Shown: positions 13,747-27,072, numbered from the stretch's first letter. The stretch is DNA of 64,000 nt from Paraspadella gotoi (GCA_051294375.1 CM119267.1:20963755-21027754), one strand, 5' to 3'. Made by a program: numbers and translations. Notes: generated from the sequence alone by a model not told the origin.

Positions 13747-13842
13747 AGAGAGAGAGATGAAGAGATGAAGAGAGATGAGAGAGGAGAGAGAGACAGAGAG
13801 GAGAGAGAGCGAGAGAGAGAGCAGAGGGAGAGAGAGAGAAGG
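13747..13842 (+). repeat. Interrupted (GA)n microsatellite
   Basis: GA repeat with frequent GG or single-base breaks. A short (ACA)n run follows at 13998-14024. Confidence 0.9.
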
Positions 13843-14275
13843 TAGGGTTGTAGGAACAGGAGCACGACAGGGTTGTGTCGGCGAAATCTTTTTTTAAAAG
13901 CGGAAAATCGACTTCGACGAAAAGATGTCGCGCCCTTCTCTTCGTTTCAAACGCGTCACCAGGGAGAAGAAGGAAAGGAGGAGAACAACGAAGACGAAGA
14001 CGACAACAACAACAACAACAACAACGACGACAGTCAACATCGGGATGGAAGCCTTTCGTATCGATAATACGTTTTAAGCGGCGACATTTTTAAAGTGAGT
14101 TTTTAACAATATTTTAACGGATCAAGACTGTTTCCAGGTCAAACGTTCTTAAGCGCTCGTTTTAAACCATGCTTCCATGTCTAAATAGCTCGCAATAATA
14201 CTCTAAGTTACTTTCCCTCGTAGTCAAGCTAACGAAACGGACCTAAATATCGGTGTGTACACACCTTTTGTCGTT

Positions 14276-14413
14276 GTAATAATAATATATATAATATATA
14301 ATAATACTAATAATAATAGTAAGAATAATAATAATAGTAATAATAATCATAGTAATAATAATAATAGTAATATTAATAATAATAATAATAATAATAGTAA
14401 TAATAATAATATC
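14276..14413 (+). repeat. (AAT)n microsatellite
   Basis: Interrupted TAATAA array with AGTAAT variants. A (CCT)n run lies at 14560-14585. Confidence 0.9.
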
Positions 14414-14589
14414 ATTGTCGTTGCCCTCCTTTGATGCTGCAGTTGCAAATCTCAACTTTCAACCCCAAGGCCTTCTATGCGTGTCTCACCCAAAAAAGAG
14501 ATCTTTCCTACCAACTCCGCCCACGCCCACCGATCGTCGCGCCATCTGATTAGTCTCTCTCCTCCTCCTCCTCCTCCTCCTCCTCTTAA

Positions 14590-16929
14590 TCTCCTCTCAT
14601 TCTCATTTGGCTTAATTTCTGGACCTCAACGGACTCCTTCTCACCCAGACGGTCGTTGACTTGACTTGACTTGAAAGGCATTCGTCCAACGAGGGACTAC
14701 CTCACTCTCAAAGCTGTCTAAGATGGTAGACTTGAGACTTGCCTTGAGAGGCTGCAGCCAGAATGTTGTTTAATTAGGGTGGGGAAAGATAGAGGAAGAG
14801 AGGGAGAGAGGAGGAGGGAGGGAGGGGATTGGGAAGGTGAGGAAGAGGGGGGAGGTGACCAGGTCGGCTGGGCCTGACCCACTCCGTTACTCAAGAAAAC
14901 AGATCGGTCGTTCGCCTTTTCGCCGGCTCCTTCGTCCTCCGTTCTTTCTCCTTTTTGTCATTTCGTTCTTTCTCCTTTTTTTAAAATATTTTCTTTTCGG
15001 TTCAATTTTATTTCATTTTTAAAAGTATTGTAAGTTTGTATTGTATCTACGTGCTCTCACTTCTCGTCAAAATCTTTGTTATTTTAAGATAAATTTAATT
15101 AACATTATGAAATGCAATAATGTAAAACAAGTCGTCTTGTTTCTTTTTATTAAATTCTAATACTCATATCATATCAATACTCTTTACTCACGCTAAAAGT
15201 TCCATAAATAATTTCACCCAACTTTTCACACTCACAAAATTTTATCTTACTTTTTCCTTCTCTTCATTTCATCCGTGATCTTTAATTAGGGTTTCTCCTT
15301 TCACTCTTGATATTTTTTCTTCTTTCTTCCCCTTTTCTCTCTCTCTCTCTCTCTCTGATGATATTTAGCTCCCAATGTCTCATTCCCCCCTGCCTTGTGT
15401 CAATTTATTTCTAGGATCTTTCATGTGTCATTTTTTTCAGTTTAGCGGCAATGTTTTAAGAGTCAGAATTGAAGTCCAGTTTTTTTAGCGGTTTTCGTTT
15501 GTATAATCATGGTTGTTTAACGGGTGTACTGAAACACGCCGTTCGAGGTCAGGATTTTCTTTTTTATTTCGCAGTCAGGTTTGGTACGCTCCGGTAACCA
15601 TAAAACACGGCGCTTCTGCGACTTGAGCGGGCTGATGAGCGGTATCTTCGCGCTGTTTACGCGTGACCCGATCGTACGAATCGACTTCGAAGCCGTTTAT
15701 TGAGTCAGACAGAAGAATTTGATTATTACGGCCTTAATTGTATTTTACCATCTCGTAACATTTTGATCATAATTCGTTCTTTGTACTCAACTGTTCTCGT
15801 CTTCAAACATCATGACTTGAAGCTACAAAACCGCGTGTGGAAGAGTGCTAGCGCCGGTCATTTTGTTCGTCTGCCGCGTTTGCTCGTCTCTCCGTTTTTG
15901 TTCGGCTTTTTGAGGAAGACGGTTCCTGATTTAATGGAATCGCAAGTTTATTTTAGGTTTTAGCAAGTAAGTCCTTGCTGGCGCATTTTTTGCATAACTC
16001 ACCGTTAAAATTTTTCCTTCTCTACTTCCCATCCCCCTGCGGCCCGGATATATTTGATTGATTTATTTTTCTAGAACATGCTCTGGATCCAGTATTGCAT
16101 GGGCATGCCTGAGATAGCGGGGGGTGTTACGAAATCATTTATTCAAAATATATACCGTGGAAATCCTCAAACTTCTCTTCTTTTCACCCCGATGCTCTTT
16201 ATTTCTATTTTACTAACGCAAGGAAATTCTATTTCTTTTCCGCGATCACAGCGACATTCTTTGGTTTCTAATTTGGTTATTTCATAGTATATATACTTTA
16301 AGTACAGCTTCGAGTGGCCTTTACGCCATGGCTGTTTTACTGATTTGGTTCCCAGCCGATTTTCTTTAAGATTCTCAGCCTTGCATTTCTATCGACGTGT
16401 AACCTCTTCAGATTTGTTCAGTCTGCAATGCGTTTTTTACTACTTTTTAAAAGATAAATAAATCCCTTTTATTAAAAAGGGGATAAAATCTTTCGGGGGG
16501 GGAAAATATATATAACCTTTTCTTTCCTTTAAAATTTAAAGGAAAACTTTTTTAGTTTTGGGGGATTCGGGGCTGGATTTGGTGGACTTTCCTTGTGATA
16601 GAGGCAACCATTCTACAAATTTGGCTTCAGAAACAAGTAAGATTGGATTCTTAAACTTTATATATATATTTTGCTGAGTGGGCTATTAAATTGTTTTTAT
16701 CTTGCCCAGGACTTCTAACTCTCTACACTCTACTCAGATACCAACTAGAAGTGCCTGGCGCTTCGACTTTGTCGTTCAGATCATCTTGAGCGTTCAATTT
16801 ACGGCGCCATCGTCTTCGGTCCGCCGCCATCTAAAAAACTCGGAATTCCTCTCGTTTTGATAGCGGCAGAATCAGCCTCAGCCAGTTAGTTGTCAACGAC
16901 AGCCACCTCTACGAACATAGTCAATACAG
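14590..16929. other. AT-rich DNA, no gene recognised
   Basis: Contains a (TTGAC) triplet at 14656-14672, a G-rich stretch at 14800-14860 and a short (CT)n run at 15337-15356. Short open frames at 15700-15963 and 16078-16287 have no recognisable motif and no supporting splice sites. Confidence 0.45.
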
Positions 16930-17035
16930 TATTATTCGTCGGCAGATGCGTCAGACCGAAAATAGTTCGATAAAAAAAAATATTCATCCTCGCTTTGCCG
17001 GTCTCATTTCCATCTTCGACCATCCATTCTCTTTT

Positions 17036-17089
<54 letters not shown>

Positions 17090-17282
17090 CTCTCTCTTCT
17101 TTTTCTCTGCCTCGAAATGACTCCGGAGTCCCGGGTCCCATACGCGCGGTTTTTTCGGGTGGCGGAAAGAAAAAAAATATTCCCTTAGGCCTGTTTATTA
17201 ATTTATGGATGCGAGAGAATTAAGAGAAGAAGATGAGAATCGATAGATGAACAATGAAAGGGGGAGGAGGAAGAGGAGGAGG
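16930..17282 (+). repeat. Left arm of third inverted duplication
   Basis: Matches the reverse complement of 17663-18068. Shared landmarks are ATTCGTCGGCAGATG, AATAGTTCGATAAAAAAAAA, CATCCTCGCTTTGCCGGTCT, GAAATGACTCCGGAGTCCCG, AATATTCCCTTAGGC and GATGAGAATCGATAGATGAA. A (CT)n tract at 17037-17100 corresponds to the N gap in the other arm. Confidence 0.85.
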
Positions 17283-17574
17283 AGGGATAATGGCGGGCGG
17301 AGAAATTATGAGAGAGAAAAAAAGGAAGAGGCTGAGAGGTGGACTTGTGGAGGTGAGATACAACATTTAGGGAGGAGGAGGAGGAGGAGGAGAGGAAGAT
17401 GGCGGAAGAAGAAAAAGAGGAGGAAGAGGGGGAGGAGGAGGAAGAAGAAGAGGAGAAGGAGGAGGAGAGGGAGTGAATTGAATAAAGAATAATAGGAGGT
17501 AGGTGGGCGAAATGGTTGAAGAAAAGAAATTCATTTGTGGCGAAAATTACGTACAATTGAGGCGAGAGTTTGGA

Positions 17575-17618
<44 letters not shown>

Positions 17619-17662
17619 TCGAGAGAGAGAGAGAGAGNNNNNNNNNNNNNNNNNNNNNNNNN

Positions 17663-18068
17663 CTCCTCCTCCTCTTCCTCCTCCCCCTTCATTTGTTCAT
17701 CTATCGATTCTCATCTTCTTCTCTTTATTCTCTCCATCCATAAATCTAATAAACAGCCTAAGGGAATATTTTTTTTCTTCCCCACCCGAAAAAAAACCCG
17801 CGTATGCGGACCCGGGACTCCGGAGTCATTTCNNNNNNNNNNNNNNNNNNNNNNNNNNNNNNNNNNNNNNNNNNNNNNNNNNNNNNNNNNNNNNNNNNNN
17901 NNNNNNNNNNNNNNNNNNNNNNNNNNNNNNNNNNNNNNNNNNNNNNNNNNNNNNNNNNNNNNNNNNNNNNNNNNNNNNNNNNNNNNNNNNNAGACCGGCA
18001 AAGCGAGGATGAATATTTTTTTTTTTTATCGAACTATTTTTCGGTCTGACCATCTGCCGACGAATAAA
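17663..18068 (-). repeat. Right arm of third inverted duplication
   Basis: Partner of 16930-17282, interrupted by the N gap 17833-17991. Between the arms lies purine-rich GGA/GAA repeat and a 25-N gap. Confidence 0.85.
17833..17991. other. Assembly gap (159 N)
   Basis: Lies exactly where the partner arm of the inverted duplication has its (CT)n tract, so the missing bases are probably (GA)n. Confidence 0.99.
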
Positions 18069-20161
18069 TACTTTGTTTTATTCATGTGAGACCGCCGTTT
18101 AATTTAACGTCATTTTTGTTAAATTAAATATTTATGTTCACTAATCTTGAGGCAAAAAATTTGAAAATCTTTTTATTTGTTTCGAAACAGAGATTTTTTT
18201 TGGAAAAAATTAAAAAATACGGACATGATTCGGCTCTCATTGCAACTTCAACAGCACGAAATAACTTGTAAGAAAGTAAAGAGACAATGTTTTCCATACT
18301 ATAAATCTTGTTATTTTTCTTAATCATTTTCTCATCTTATTCTTTATTTTTTTCCGGTTTTTAATCTTAAGATCTCATATTTCTTTCCGCAATCCTTTCC
18401 ATTTTCCGAACAAAGCAAAGATCTTTCTTAGATTTAACTGTAAACATAATATATTTATTTCTGCACAGATTGTCCACGGATAATCCGCCTTCAAAAAACG
18501 CAAACATTGTTTCTCAGAATATCAAATTCCTTTTTAAGCTTAGATTTAAAGGTAACAAATATATAAATTCAAATACTATTAAATATTTATAAAGTGCGAC
18601 GGTACCCGATCTGCGAGCGCGCTTATCTCGAGACCGGCTTCTGTATTCCATGTGCCATTTATCTCAAATCAATTCAGCTCTCTCTCANNNNNNNNNNNNN
18701 NNNNNNNNNNNNNNNNNNNNNNNNNNNNNNNNNNNNNNNNNNNNNNNNNNNNNAGAGAGAGAGAGGGTCGCTGAAACCCAGAAAAAAGATTGAAAACATT
18801 GTGGAATTAAACCGTAGGTTTCCTCTCGAGAAAAGATCTATTTTTTTTTGCTGTGTAATGTGCACTGTGCACAGCGTGCAGATTTTATTTTTAAACAATA
18901 AATATGGCCGCACTGATAAAAAAAATTTAAAAAATCGTTTGTTCTCCGCAAAATTATTTTTGTCAATTTCAAAAATAGGAGTTTTCTATGACATACAAAA
19001 ATTATAAATATAAAAAATTCTGAAAGAGTGAAGTCACCTTCTTATGATTGAATAAAATGTATTTTAATCTTATTTTCTCTTTCTATTATTATTATTAACA
19101 ATAAAAAAAATCAATTCCTTGGAATTGGTTTAGAAAAATTGAAAAAATGAGAAGTGATAAAAAAAGAAAAAAAAATTTAAAAAGATTAAATAAAAAAAAT
19201 GGAAGAAATAAAAAAAAGAAAATAAAAGGAAAAAAGGGAAAAAAAAGGATCGTTCATCATTTATAACTTTTCGGGTTTCGACTCTTCGTTCGTTGGAACC
19301 GGAACCAGTTGGAAGAAGGAGAGGGGGAGGGCGAGGGGGGGTGAGAGGTTTGGGGTTAGAGGGTGGAAGAAAGAAAAAAAAAGGAGCAAAAATGAAATGT
19401 GCACTAAAAAAAAATGGAGCAAAAATGAAATGTGCACTAAAAAAAATGGAGCAAAATTGAAATTGTGCCACTCAAAAAAAATGTGAGCAAAAAATGAAAT
19501 TGTGGCACTCAAAAAAAATAAAGAAGTTGGCGATAAGAAGCGAGATTGTTAAGAAAATGCGATTAAAATGGCGGGACGCGTTGATCGTAAAAAAAAAGTT
19601 TATATCTACATTTTGTGCGAAAGAAAAAATGGGATAGAATCGGCGGAGGCGGATGGCGGTTTAAGGGGAGGGCGGGTGGGCGAAGTTGAAGGAAAAAGGA
19701 AAAAAGGACAAAAAATTAGAAAATGGAGGAGGTGAAAACGGTAGATATGGCTGAAAAAAATCTTAAGATTATCCGTAAAAATACATTATCCTGTAATTTC
19801 TCTTCTTTGCGTTTGTAGATAAAGAAAAACAAAGTTTGTTTGTTCACAAACAACGATGTTTTATGCAAAAAAAACAGAGTGATTCGACTATTTTTCTTAA
19901 GACTTCATTATGAAAATATAAGTGAAAATATTAGATAGTAGATAGCGTCTGGTAGCTAGCAGATAGTAAATATTAGATAAAAAAATTGAAGTAACGTAAC
20001 GAGAAAAAAAAACAAAGTTTGGAAATAAAAACGAAATACGATAAAGGCAGAGACGAAAGTACTACAAACCACGAATGGAATAAGAGATAAGAGAAAATGA
20101 TAAACGAGATATTTTAAAGAAATTGAGGGAAGGTAGGAAACCAGAATAAACTCAAAAAAGC

Positions 20162-20194
<33 letters not shown>

Positions 20195-20771
20195 GAATCG
20201 AAAATAAATGAGAAAATATGGCGGAAAAAGTCTGTACTCGATTCTAGTGCGGAAAAATAAAAATGGCCGAAGAAAAAAAAAGAAAAAAAAGTTGAAAGTT
20301 GGAAGGTTTTTTTTCATTTTTAGTCGAAAGAAAAAGAATAGTTTCGTTTCCCTGTTCCTTTGTCTGGTTTTGTTATTAATAGCGAAAAAGAAGAGGAAGA
20401 GAGAGAGAGAGAAAGCCGGAACTCTTGAAAACCAATAGCTTACACGTATCCTGGAGCCATGACTCGTCGGGAAGTAAAACAAAAAAAAAGAAAGAAAGAA
20501 AGAGAAAGAATGAGAAGGAGCCCTTTGGCGTCTGCAGAGCGAAGGAAATCTGGGAAAAAAATGAAACATGAAGAATCAGAGATGAAAAATGAAGAATGAA
20601 ACATGAAAAATGAAAGATTAAAATTTTGAAGAATGAAAAAAAAGAAAAAGGAGATTGGGAGGAAAGGAAGGAAAGAAAGGAAAGGAAGGAAAGGAGGAGA
20701 GAAATAATAGAAAAAGAAAAAAGGAAAGAATTAATAAAAGTAAGTGTGAAAAAAGCATAAAGAAATAAGGC
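18069..20771. other. AT-rich DNA with small tandem repeats, no gene
   Basis: A 66-N gap at 18688-18753 sits inside a (CT)n/(GA)n junction. 19130-19250 and 20100-20760 are A-rich purine strands including a 32-base A run near 20167. Long minus-strand open frames there are Phe/Ser-rich artefacts. Confidence 0.5.
19384..19517 (+). repeat. Tandem repeat, unit about 35 bp, four copies
   Basis: Units read GAGCAAAAATGAAATGTGCA then CTAAAAAAAAT, with growing divergence to the right (TGTGGCACTC variants). Confidence 0.8.
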
Positions 20772-20975
20772 CAATCCAATGTTTTGCGCCGAAGTGATTT
20801 TCTGAAGGCGGCGATAGCAGTCCCTTAGATTTGAGTTTTTACCTGTCTTAACATGTGAGCAACCAACAATAGGCGAGTTATGAGCATTTTTAATCGACCG
20901 ACGGACAGATATACCGACCGACAGACCGACCGAAAAGTGACTTATAGAGATGATCCGCGAGTACTCGCGAGGAAA
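20772..20975 (+). repeat. Dispersed repeat family, copy 1 (internally deleted)
   Basis: The family is defined by a 5' block around AATGTGTTGCGCC, a core CTGAAGGCGGCGCTAGCAGT, a segment like GAGCAACCAACTATAGGCGA, a GACA/GACCGAC-rich run and a 3' block like AAAAGTGACTTATAGAG followed by CCGCGAGTACTC. In this copy the 5' block joins directly to the core, so the part between them is deleted. No ORF is carried. It could be a SINE or a MITE. Confidence 0.7.
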
Positions 20976-22555
20976 TCCCATTGCGATGATGAAATGTGTC
21001 GGTTGATTGAAAAGATAAGGATTGAAGACGCAGTTTGTGGATTCTCTCGAGTAATTTGACGATTAGGTCTTCGGAAATCAATATTGGAAATAGAGAAAAC
21101 ATTTTAGTTTGAAAGATAAGGGAAAGGAAATTGTCTTCAGAAACTTGAAGGTATTTTTTTTAATCTTTTTTTATCTTTTATTGAGGAATATTTTTTTTCT
21201 GTTAATCATTTATTGAATAATCGACTAAACTTTTGTTTAAATTTAACGTGTCAATATGGTTATTATTTTAATTTATTGCTCCCCGCAGGAGGGTTATAAA
21301 AAAACTTATATACATTCGGATATAAACGGACTGACGGATCGAGCGGAAATTGACTGGCGAGACGCGATCTTTCTTTTAATAATTAATAAAAAGGTGCGGC
21401 CTTTCCCGCGGAGCGGGCGAGTGTTTTGGTCGAGGTGCGAGCGCGCGCGCAGCTCGTCGGCACGTCCTTCATCACCACCAGTCTTATCTTTTTTTTTTTT
21501 ATAAATAATTTACTTAAAAAACTACTACGACTTACTCTACTAAGTTAGGCACTTTCACTTACCGTTTTTTTTTTTTTTTTTTTTTTTACGTAAAAATTTT
21601 AAAAAAATATTATTTATGAATTATATCTAAACAGTTTTACCCAAAAGACTGGTCTGTGCTGCCGATTCATATTAAGCTTCCACTTTAAAAAAAATCTAGA
21701 TAATGGCCTTTTCTTCAACTTGAAAATATAGCTTTGAAGAAAAACATATACTATCTTATCTTCATCTTCACCATTTCACAAATCTGGATATCTTATCTGA
21801 AAAAGTGTAATTTTTTTTACATCATCTTCGTTCTTGAATTAGTTTCCACTTATCCATTTTTAACTTATTGAAGAGTTTACTTGCTGCCAATCACTGCAAA
21901 TCTTGGAGCGAGATTTTTCATATCAAAAGATTTTAACTCATACGGTTAAATATCCCATCGTAGGTATCACTAGAAATAGCTTTAAGCTAAATCGACTTAC
22001 ATACTTTGCCAAGTATATAATTATTGAAGCCAATGAACCATTAAAAAAATTTTTTCTCTTTTTTTATTCTGCTTTTAAAAATTATATCTACACTAATTTA
22101 AATTATAAAAATATGGGGAACTCCAAAGGATTTTTTTTTTTTTTAATGAGCAGATACTATAATTCTTAATTTTACATACAAAATTAAAAATAAAATCTCT
22201 TTACAAGCTATGCGATTTAGGAAAAAAATTGGAAAAGTTTTTTCCAAATTGTAACCACCATTACTGTAACATTTGTTGTCTTTCTTTATTCATTTTTAAT
22301 TAATATAATTATATTATTTTCTTTAGGGCGCTGCCTGTTTCCTAGAATCGTTTAAAAAAAAAAAAACGCATTCAGTTCTCGTATCTGTCACTCCTTTCGC
22401 TGCTTGCCGATCTCTCAGTGCCGTGATCGTTCCGTTTTTTTGAAAAATTCTAGAATTATTTTTTTCTTTTCTTAAAAAACATAATATAATTTGATCAGTC
22501 GCGGCCTTTTATCCTGAATCCAGTTCTAAAAAAACGAGTCAGGCTGCTTCGCTCA
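20976..22555. other. AT-rich DNA, no gene recognised
   Basis: Contains T tracts at 21489-21500 and 21567-21587 and a GC-rich patch at 21395-21470 (GAGCGCGCGCGCAG). No exon-like frame was found. Confidence 0.45.
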
Positions 22556-22585
22556 TCTACTCTCCTCCCTCCGCTCTTCCCTCCG

Positions 22586-22644
<59 letters not shown>

Positions 22645-23027
22645 TTACAAAAAAAAAATTATTCCACTTATAGTTTTACCACCGTTTTGAAAAATTCTTA
22701 TTATTTCTTCCTTCTAAAAACTTTTATTATCGCCGATTTATTTCCGCGCTTCTTTCTCAATACAAAATCCCAAATTTACTGCTGAGATTTCGTGGATTTT
22801 TTTACGAGGGAAAATGTGAAATAACTTACTTGACCTTGGATTTCGTGAGGCCGTTGCGGGGCAACGAGTTTGGGCAACGAGTAAACAATGTCGAGGAACA
22901 TGAACCTAAATAACGCGTTGATGGCAAAACGGAAAACGCTTACGTGTCTATAAAAAAAATCAACTGACCGAGATCACGCGATATAAACAAGGAGTGACCC
23001 AATATTGCGCTATCGTTGGCGGGCAAA

Positions 23028-23085
<58 letters not shown>

Positions 23086-24370
23086 CTGCTCTCTCTCTTT
23101 CTCTCTCTCTTTTTTTTTTTTACAAAAAAAAATTTTTCACTTGTAATCGAGTACAACGAGTTCGGCTCTCTCTCTCTCTTTCCTTCCTCTTCTTCCGCTC
23201 TCTCTCTCTCTCTTCTCTCTTCTCTATCTTTCTCTCTATTCTGTCTCTCTCTCTCTTTCTGCTTTTTCTATCTCTTTTTTTTGTACAAAAATTAATTTTT
23301 AGTCACCTTTTTTCACCTCCGTAGTAAACGAGTTCCGGCTCTCTCTATCTCTCTCTCTCTCTTTTTATTTTTTTTACAAAAAAAAAAATTTTTTAGTCAC
23401 TTTTTTTTTCACCAGGCGACGAGTAAAAACGAGTTCCGCTTGTTTCAGCTTTCTCTACTCCCCTCTCTCTCTCTCTCTCTGTCTCTCTCTCAATGTACGA
23501 TCGTTCTTTTTTGAAAATTCTTATTATTTTTTTCCTTCTAAAAACTATTATCGCCATTTATTTTTTTTTCTCTATACAAAATACCAAATTTACACTCCGT
23601 TGATTTTCATGGATTATTTTAGAAAAAAAATGCAGGCAATGTCACATGTACATTAGCTTGCTGCCTGTACATACAGCTGCCATATGTCCGCAAATTAGCC
23701 GCGGATTAATTTAAATTGCAGATATATAACTTCAACAAAAAAATGTTTGTTTGTTTTGTTATTAAACTGTAACTTTGAACCGGCTCGGCCACGTATTGGC
23801 AAATTATATCTAAAATAGGAGTGAGAAGAGAGATATTGTCAAATAACATTACTTTTTTGTTATTCTAACAATTTTTAAAATTTAAAATTGTAAATTTTTT
23901 TAGTTGTAATATATTTAATCATTTTTTATTCTTTTTTAAATAATAATTATTTGAGTTGGCATAAATTAGTTTATAAATTATTAATATGCAAATATGAAAT
24001 TGACCTCGCGTCTGGTTTCTTCTTAAAAAAAAAAGAACAATCTTAGAAATTTCACTTCAGATTAAAACTTTTTTAAGCATGAGGACATAAAATTTTTTTG
24101 ATAAGTAAAAAAAAAATATTTAGAAAGGAAAAGAGTTTCGTCCCTTACTTCTAGAATACGTCGAAAAAACGAGTTTCAGCTCTGCAGGGCGGTCAGCTTC
24201 TCTCTATCTTCTCTCTCTCTCTCTTCTCTCTCCTCTCTCTCTCTCTCTTCTCTGCTCTCTTTTTTTTTTCTTTCTATTATTTCCGCCATTTATTCCGGCG
24301 CTTATTTTCTCAATAACAAGAATCCCAAATTTACATCCGAGATTTTCAGCATGAATTTTTTTCTAAAATT
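22556..24370 (+). repeat. Field of related (CT)n - T tract - ACAAAAAA units
   Basis: Units combine (CT)n, a run of T, TACAAAAAAAA, CACTT, and AACGAGTTCCGGCTCTC. They appear near 22600, 23030, 23160, 23330 and 23440, spaced 100-170 bp in the densest part. A longer 3' module (CTTATTATTTCTTCCTTC, then CCAAATTTAC and a GATTTTCATGGATTT-like end) recurs at 22690, 23515 and 24270. This looks like tandem amplification of one composite unit. Ser/Leu-only frames here are not genes. Confidence 0.7.
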
Positions 24371-24400
24371 TTCCATTATTCCTTTATATTAAACGAGCAG

Positions 24401-24440
24401 ATGAAACTTGACCAGCCTCTCTCACTCTTTCTCTTCTCTC

Positions 24441-24487
<47 letters not shown>

Positions 24488-24854
24488 GTCTCTCTCTCTC
24501 ATCTTTCAGTTCATACACCGCATTTTGTTTGGGTTTTATTACGCATGAATGACTCATCGCGTTCAATGAATGACTTATCATCGCATCAATGAATGATTAT
24601 CATCATATCAATGAATGAATATTCATCACATCAATGAATTGGACTATCATTCGCATCAATCATTTGATTATCCATCCACATAGTCTATCTTTATTATCAT
24701 CGCATCAATTATTGTTATATCGCACCAATATTTAGTTACATCGCATTAATATTTGGTTACCATTTCGAAACTGGCTCGATCCCTGATTGCTTTTTAAGAT
24801 TTTTCCCTAAACAAATTCTGATTGCGTTTCGTTGGCGGCGGAAAAACTGTCCAG

Positions 24855-24899
<45 letters not shown>

Positions 24900-25050
24900 T
24901 CCTCTCTCTCTCCTCCTCTCTCTCTCTCTCTTTCACTCATACACGCATTTGTTTTGTTTATTGACGATGACATGAATGACTATCATCGCATCAATGAGAT
25001 ACTATTCATCATGGGCTTGATCCTTATGCTTTAAGATTTTTTATTATTAT
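24401..25050 (+). repeat. Repeated module: (CT)n followed by CATCAATGA units
   Basis: Two modules, at 24401-24790 and 24830-25050, each start with CCAGCCTCTCTC, continue as (CT)n, then TCATACACGCATTTTG-like sequence, then degenerate ATCATCGCATCAATGAATGA units, and end near TTAAGATTTTT. The first copy has more CATCAATGA units. Confidence 0.7.
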
Positions 25051-25199
25051 TTTCTTCATTCTTTTCCTTATTTTTCACTCTTCTCATGTTTATACTTCTC
25101 ATTTCAAACGTCCTGTATTTTTACCTTTGGCCATTACGATAAGGTTATAAACGTTATAAAATGATATCATTTATCGATACGTATCAAAAAAACGCCTTC

Positions 25200-26007
25200 T
25201 ATCTTTCTCAATACTACTTCTCGCCATCTTAGTTCTTTTTTCCCCCTCTGTTTTCCTATCTCCCTTTTCCTCTCTCTAGTTCGTTTCTGCGCTCGATAGC
25301 GAGGCCCCTGTGATATATTTTCCGCATCCACCCTACTAAGCTCATATAGTGCTTTCGCCTGTCTCCCTCTCTCTCGCCCTCTCTCCTTTTCCTTCCTCCA
25401 CTCTCTCTCCTTTTCCTCCCCTCCTGATGTTCCCGCGTCTTCTCTCGCTCCTTCTCGTTCCCATCTTCCTCCCCTTATAATCCCTCCCACTCCTCTTTTC
25501 CCCACTCCCTACTCCCTCCCGTTTTCTTTCTCTCTTACTCTCGATCCCCCCGGCTCCCTTCTATTTCCACCAGTATTCTTGCTTTGACCCTTTCCCCCCC
25601 TCTCTCCTCCCATTTTCTTTCCCTATGCACGTAAACCCTTTGTCTCTTCTCCCCTTAATTCCCTTCCTTCCCCTTCCCCCCCCCGTCCTCCTAACCCCCC
25701 CTTAAAATTCTCTTTAAATTCTCCCCTTGTTGCCACCCTCACTTTGGCCCCGCCATTACTTTTTCTTCTCCCCGCATTCTCGCTCGGTGACCCATTATTT
25801 GATTTTTTTTCTCTGCGGCGCGGAAAAAAAAAAGTCAAAAGCAGTCCGTCCTTTTCTCGATAAAATCTCTCTTCTCTCCTTCCTTCTTCTCTTTCGGGGT
25901 GTCCTCTCTCGTCTCTCTCCTGCTCTCTCTCTCTCTCTGCCGGCCTCTCTCTGCTCGTCTCTCTCTCCCTCTCTCTCTCCTCTCTCTCTCTCTCTCACGC
26001 CTACGAA
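25200..26007 (+). repeat. C/T-rich strand with CT microsatellite
   Basis: About 800 bp dominated by C and T on the plus strand, ending in interrupted (CT)n before a 25-N gap. The long minus-strand frame rich in Arg/Glu/Gly reflects this bias. Confidence 0.75.
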
Positions 26008-26321
26008 NNNNNNNNNNNNNNNNNNNNNNNNNAGATACTGCGCTGGAGGAGAAGACTCCAATTCAAACAGCGCTTGCTGCAAGGCTGTTGCGAGAATGGT
26101 TATTTATTAGAATTTTTCAAAACAAAATCTCTCGATTATTGAAATTAACAATTGGATCTTTGTTTTTAAAACCAAGAGAAAATAAAAACAAACGAACAAA
26201 AATTTCAAAACGAGAACAAAAAAAAATATACGATTGATTTCTTTCCGAGTTTAGTTTGTTTACAGACAAAGAGCGGCGGCCATCTTGAAAAGAAATATAA
26301 TCGAACCGGATTCCTGTTATG

Positions 26322-27072
26322 NNNNNNNNNNNNNNNNNNNNNNNNNNNNNNNNNNNNNNNNNNNNNNNNNNNNNNNNNNNNNNNNNNNNNNNNNNNNNNN
26401 NNNNNNNNNNNNNNNNNNNNNNNNNNNNNNNNNNNNNNNNNNNNNNNNNNNNNNNNNNNNNNNNNNNNNNNNNNNNNNNNNNNNNNNNNNNNNNNNNNNN
26501 NNNNNNNNNNNNNNNNNNNNNNNNNNNNNNNNNNNNNNNNNNNNNNNNNNNNNNNNNNNNNNNNNNNNNNNNNNNNNNNNNNNNNNNNNNNNNNNNNNNN
26601 NNNNNNNNNNNNNNNNNNNNNNNNNNNNNNNNNNNNNNNNNNNNNNNNNNNNNNNNNNNNNNNNNNNNNNNNNNNNNNNNNNNNNNNNNNNNNNNNNNNN
26701 NNNNNNNNNNNNNNNNNNNNNNNNNNNNNNNNNNNNNNNNNNNNNNNNNNNNNNNNNNNNNNNNNNNNNNNNNNNNNNNNNNNNNNNNNNNNNNNNNNNN
26801 NNNNNNNNNNNNNNNNNNNNNNNNNNNNNNNNNNNNNNNNNNNNNNNNNNNNNNNNNNNNNNNNNNNNNNNNNNNNNNNNNNNNNNNNNNNNNNNNNNNN
26901 NNNNNNNNNNNNNNNNNNNNNNNNNNNNNNNNNNNNNNNNNNNNNNNNNNNNNNNNNNNNNNNNNNNNNNNNNNNNNNNNNNNNNNNNNNNNNNNNNNNN
27001 NNNNNNNNNNNNNNNNNNNNNNNNNNNNNNNNNNNNNNNNNNNNNNNNNNNNNNNNNNNNNNNNNNNNNNNN
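26322..27072. other. Assembly gap (751 N)
   Basis: Largest gap in the window. GGCGGCCATCTTG at 26275-26287 lies just before it. 27073-27352 after it is AT-rich with nothing recognised. Confidence 0.99.

Noticed and set aside
26033-26237. Possible exon after the 25-N gap (DTALEEKTPIQTALAARLL)
   Set aside because: It is open in two directions, short, has no acceptor because of the gap, and quickly becomes Lys-rich AT sequence.
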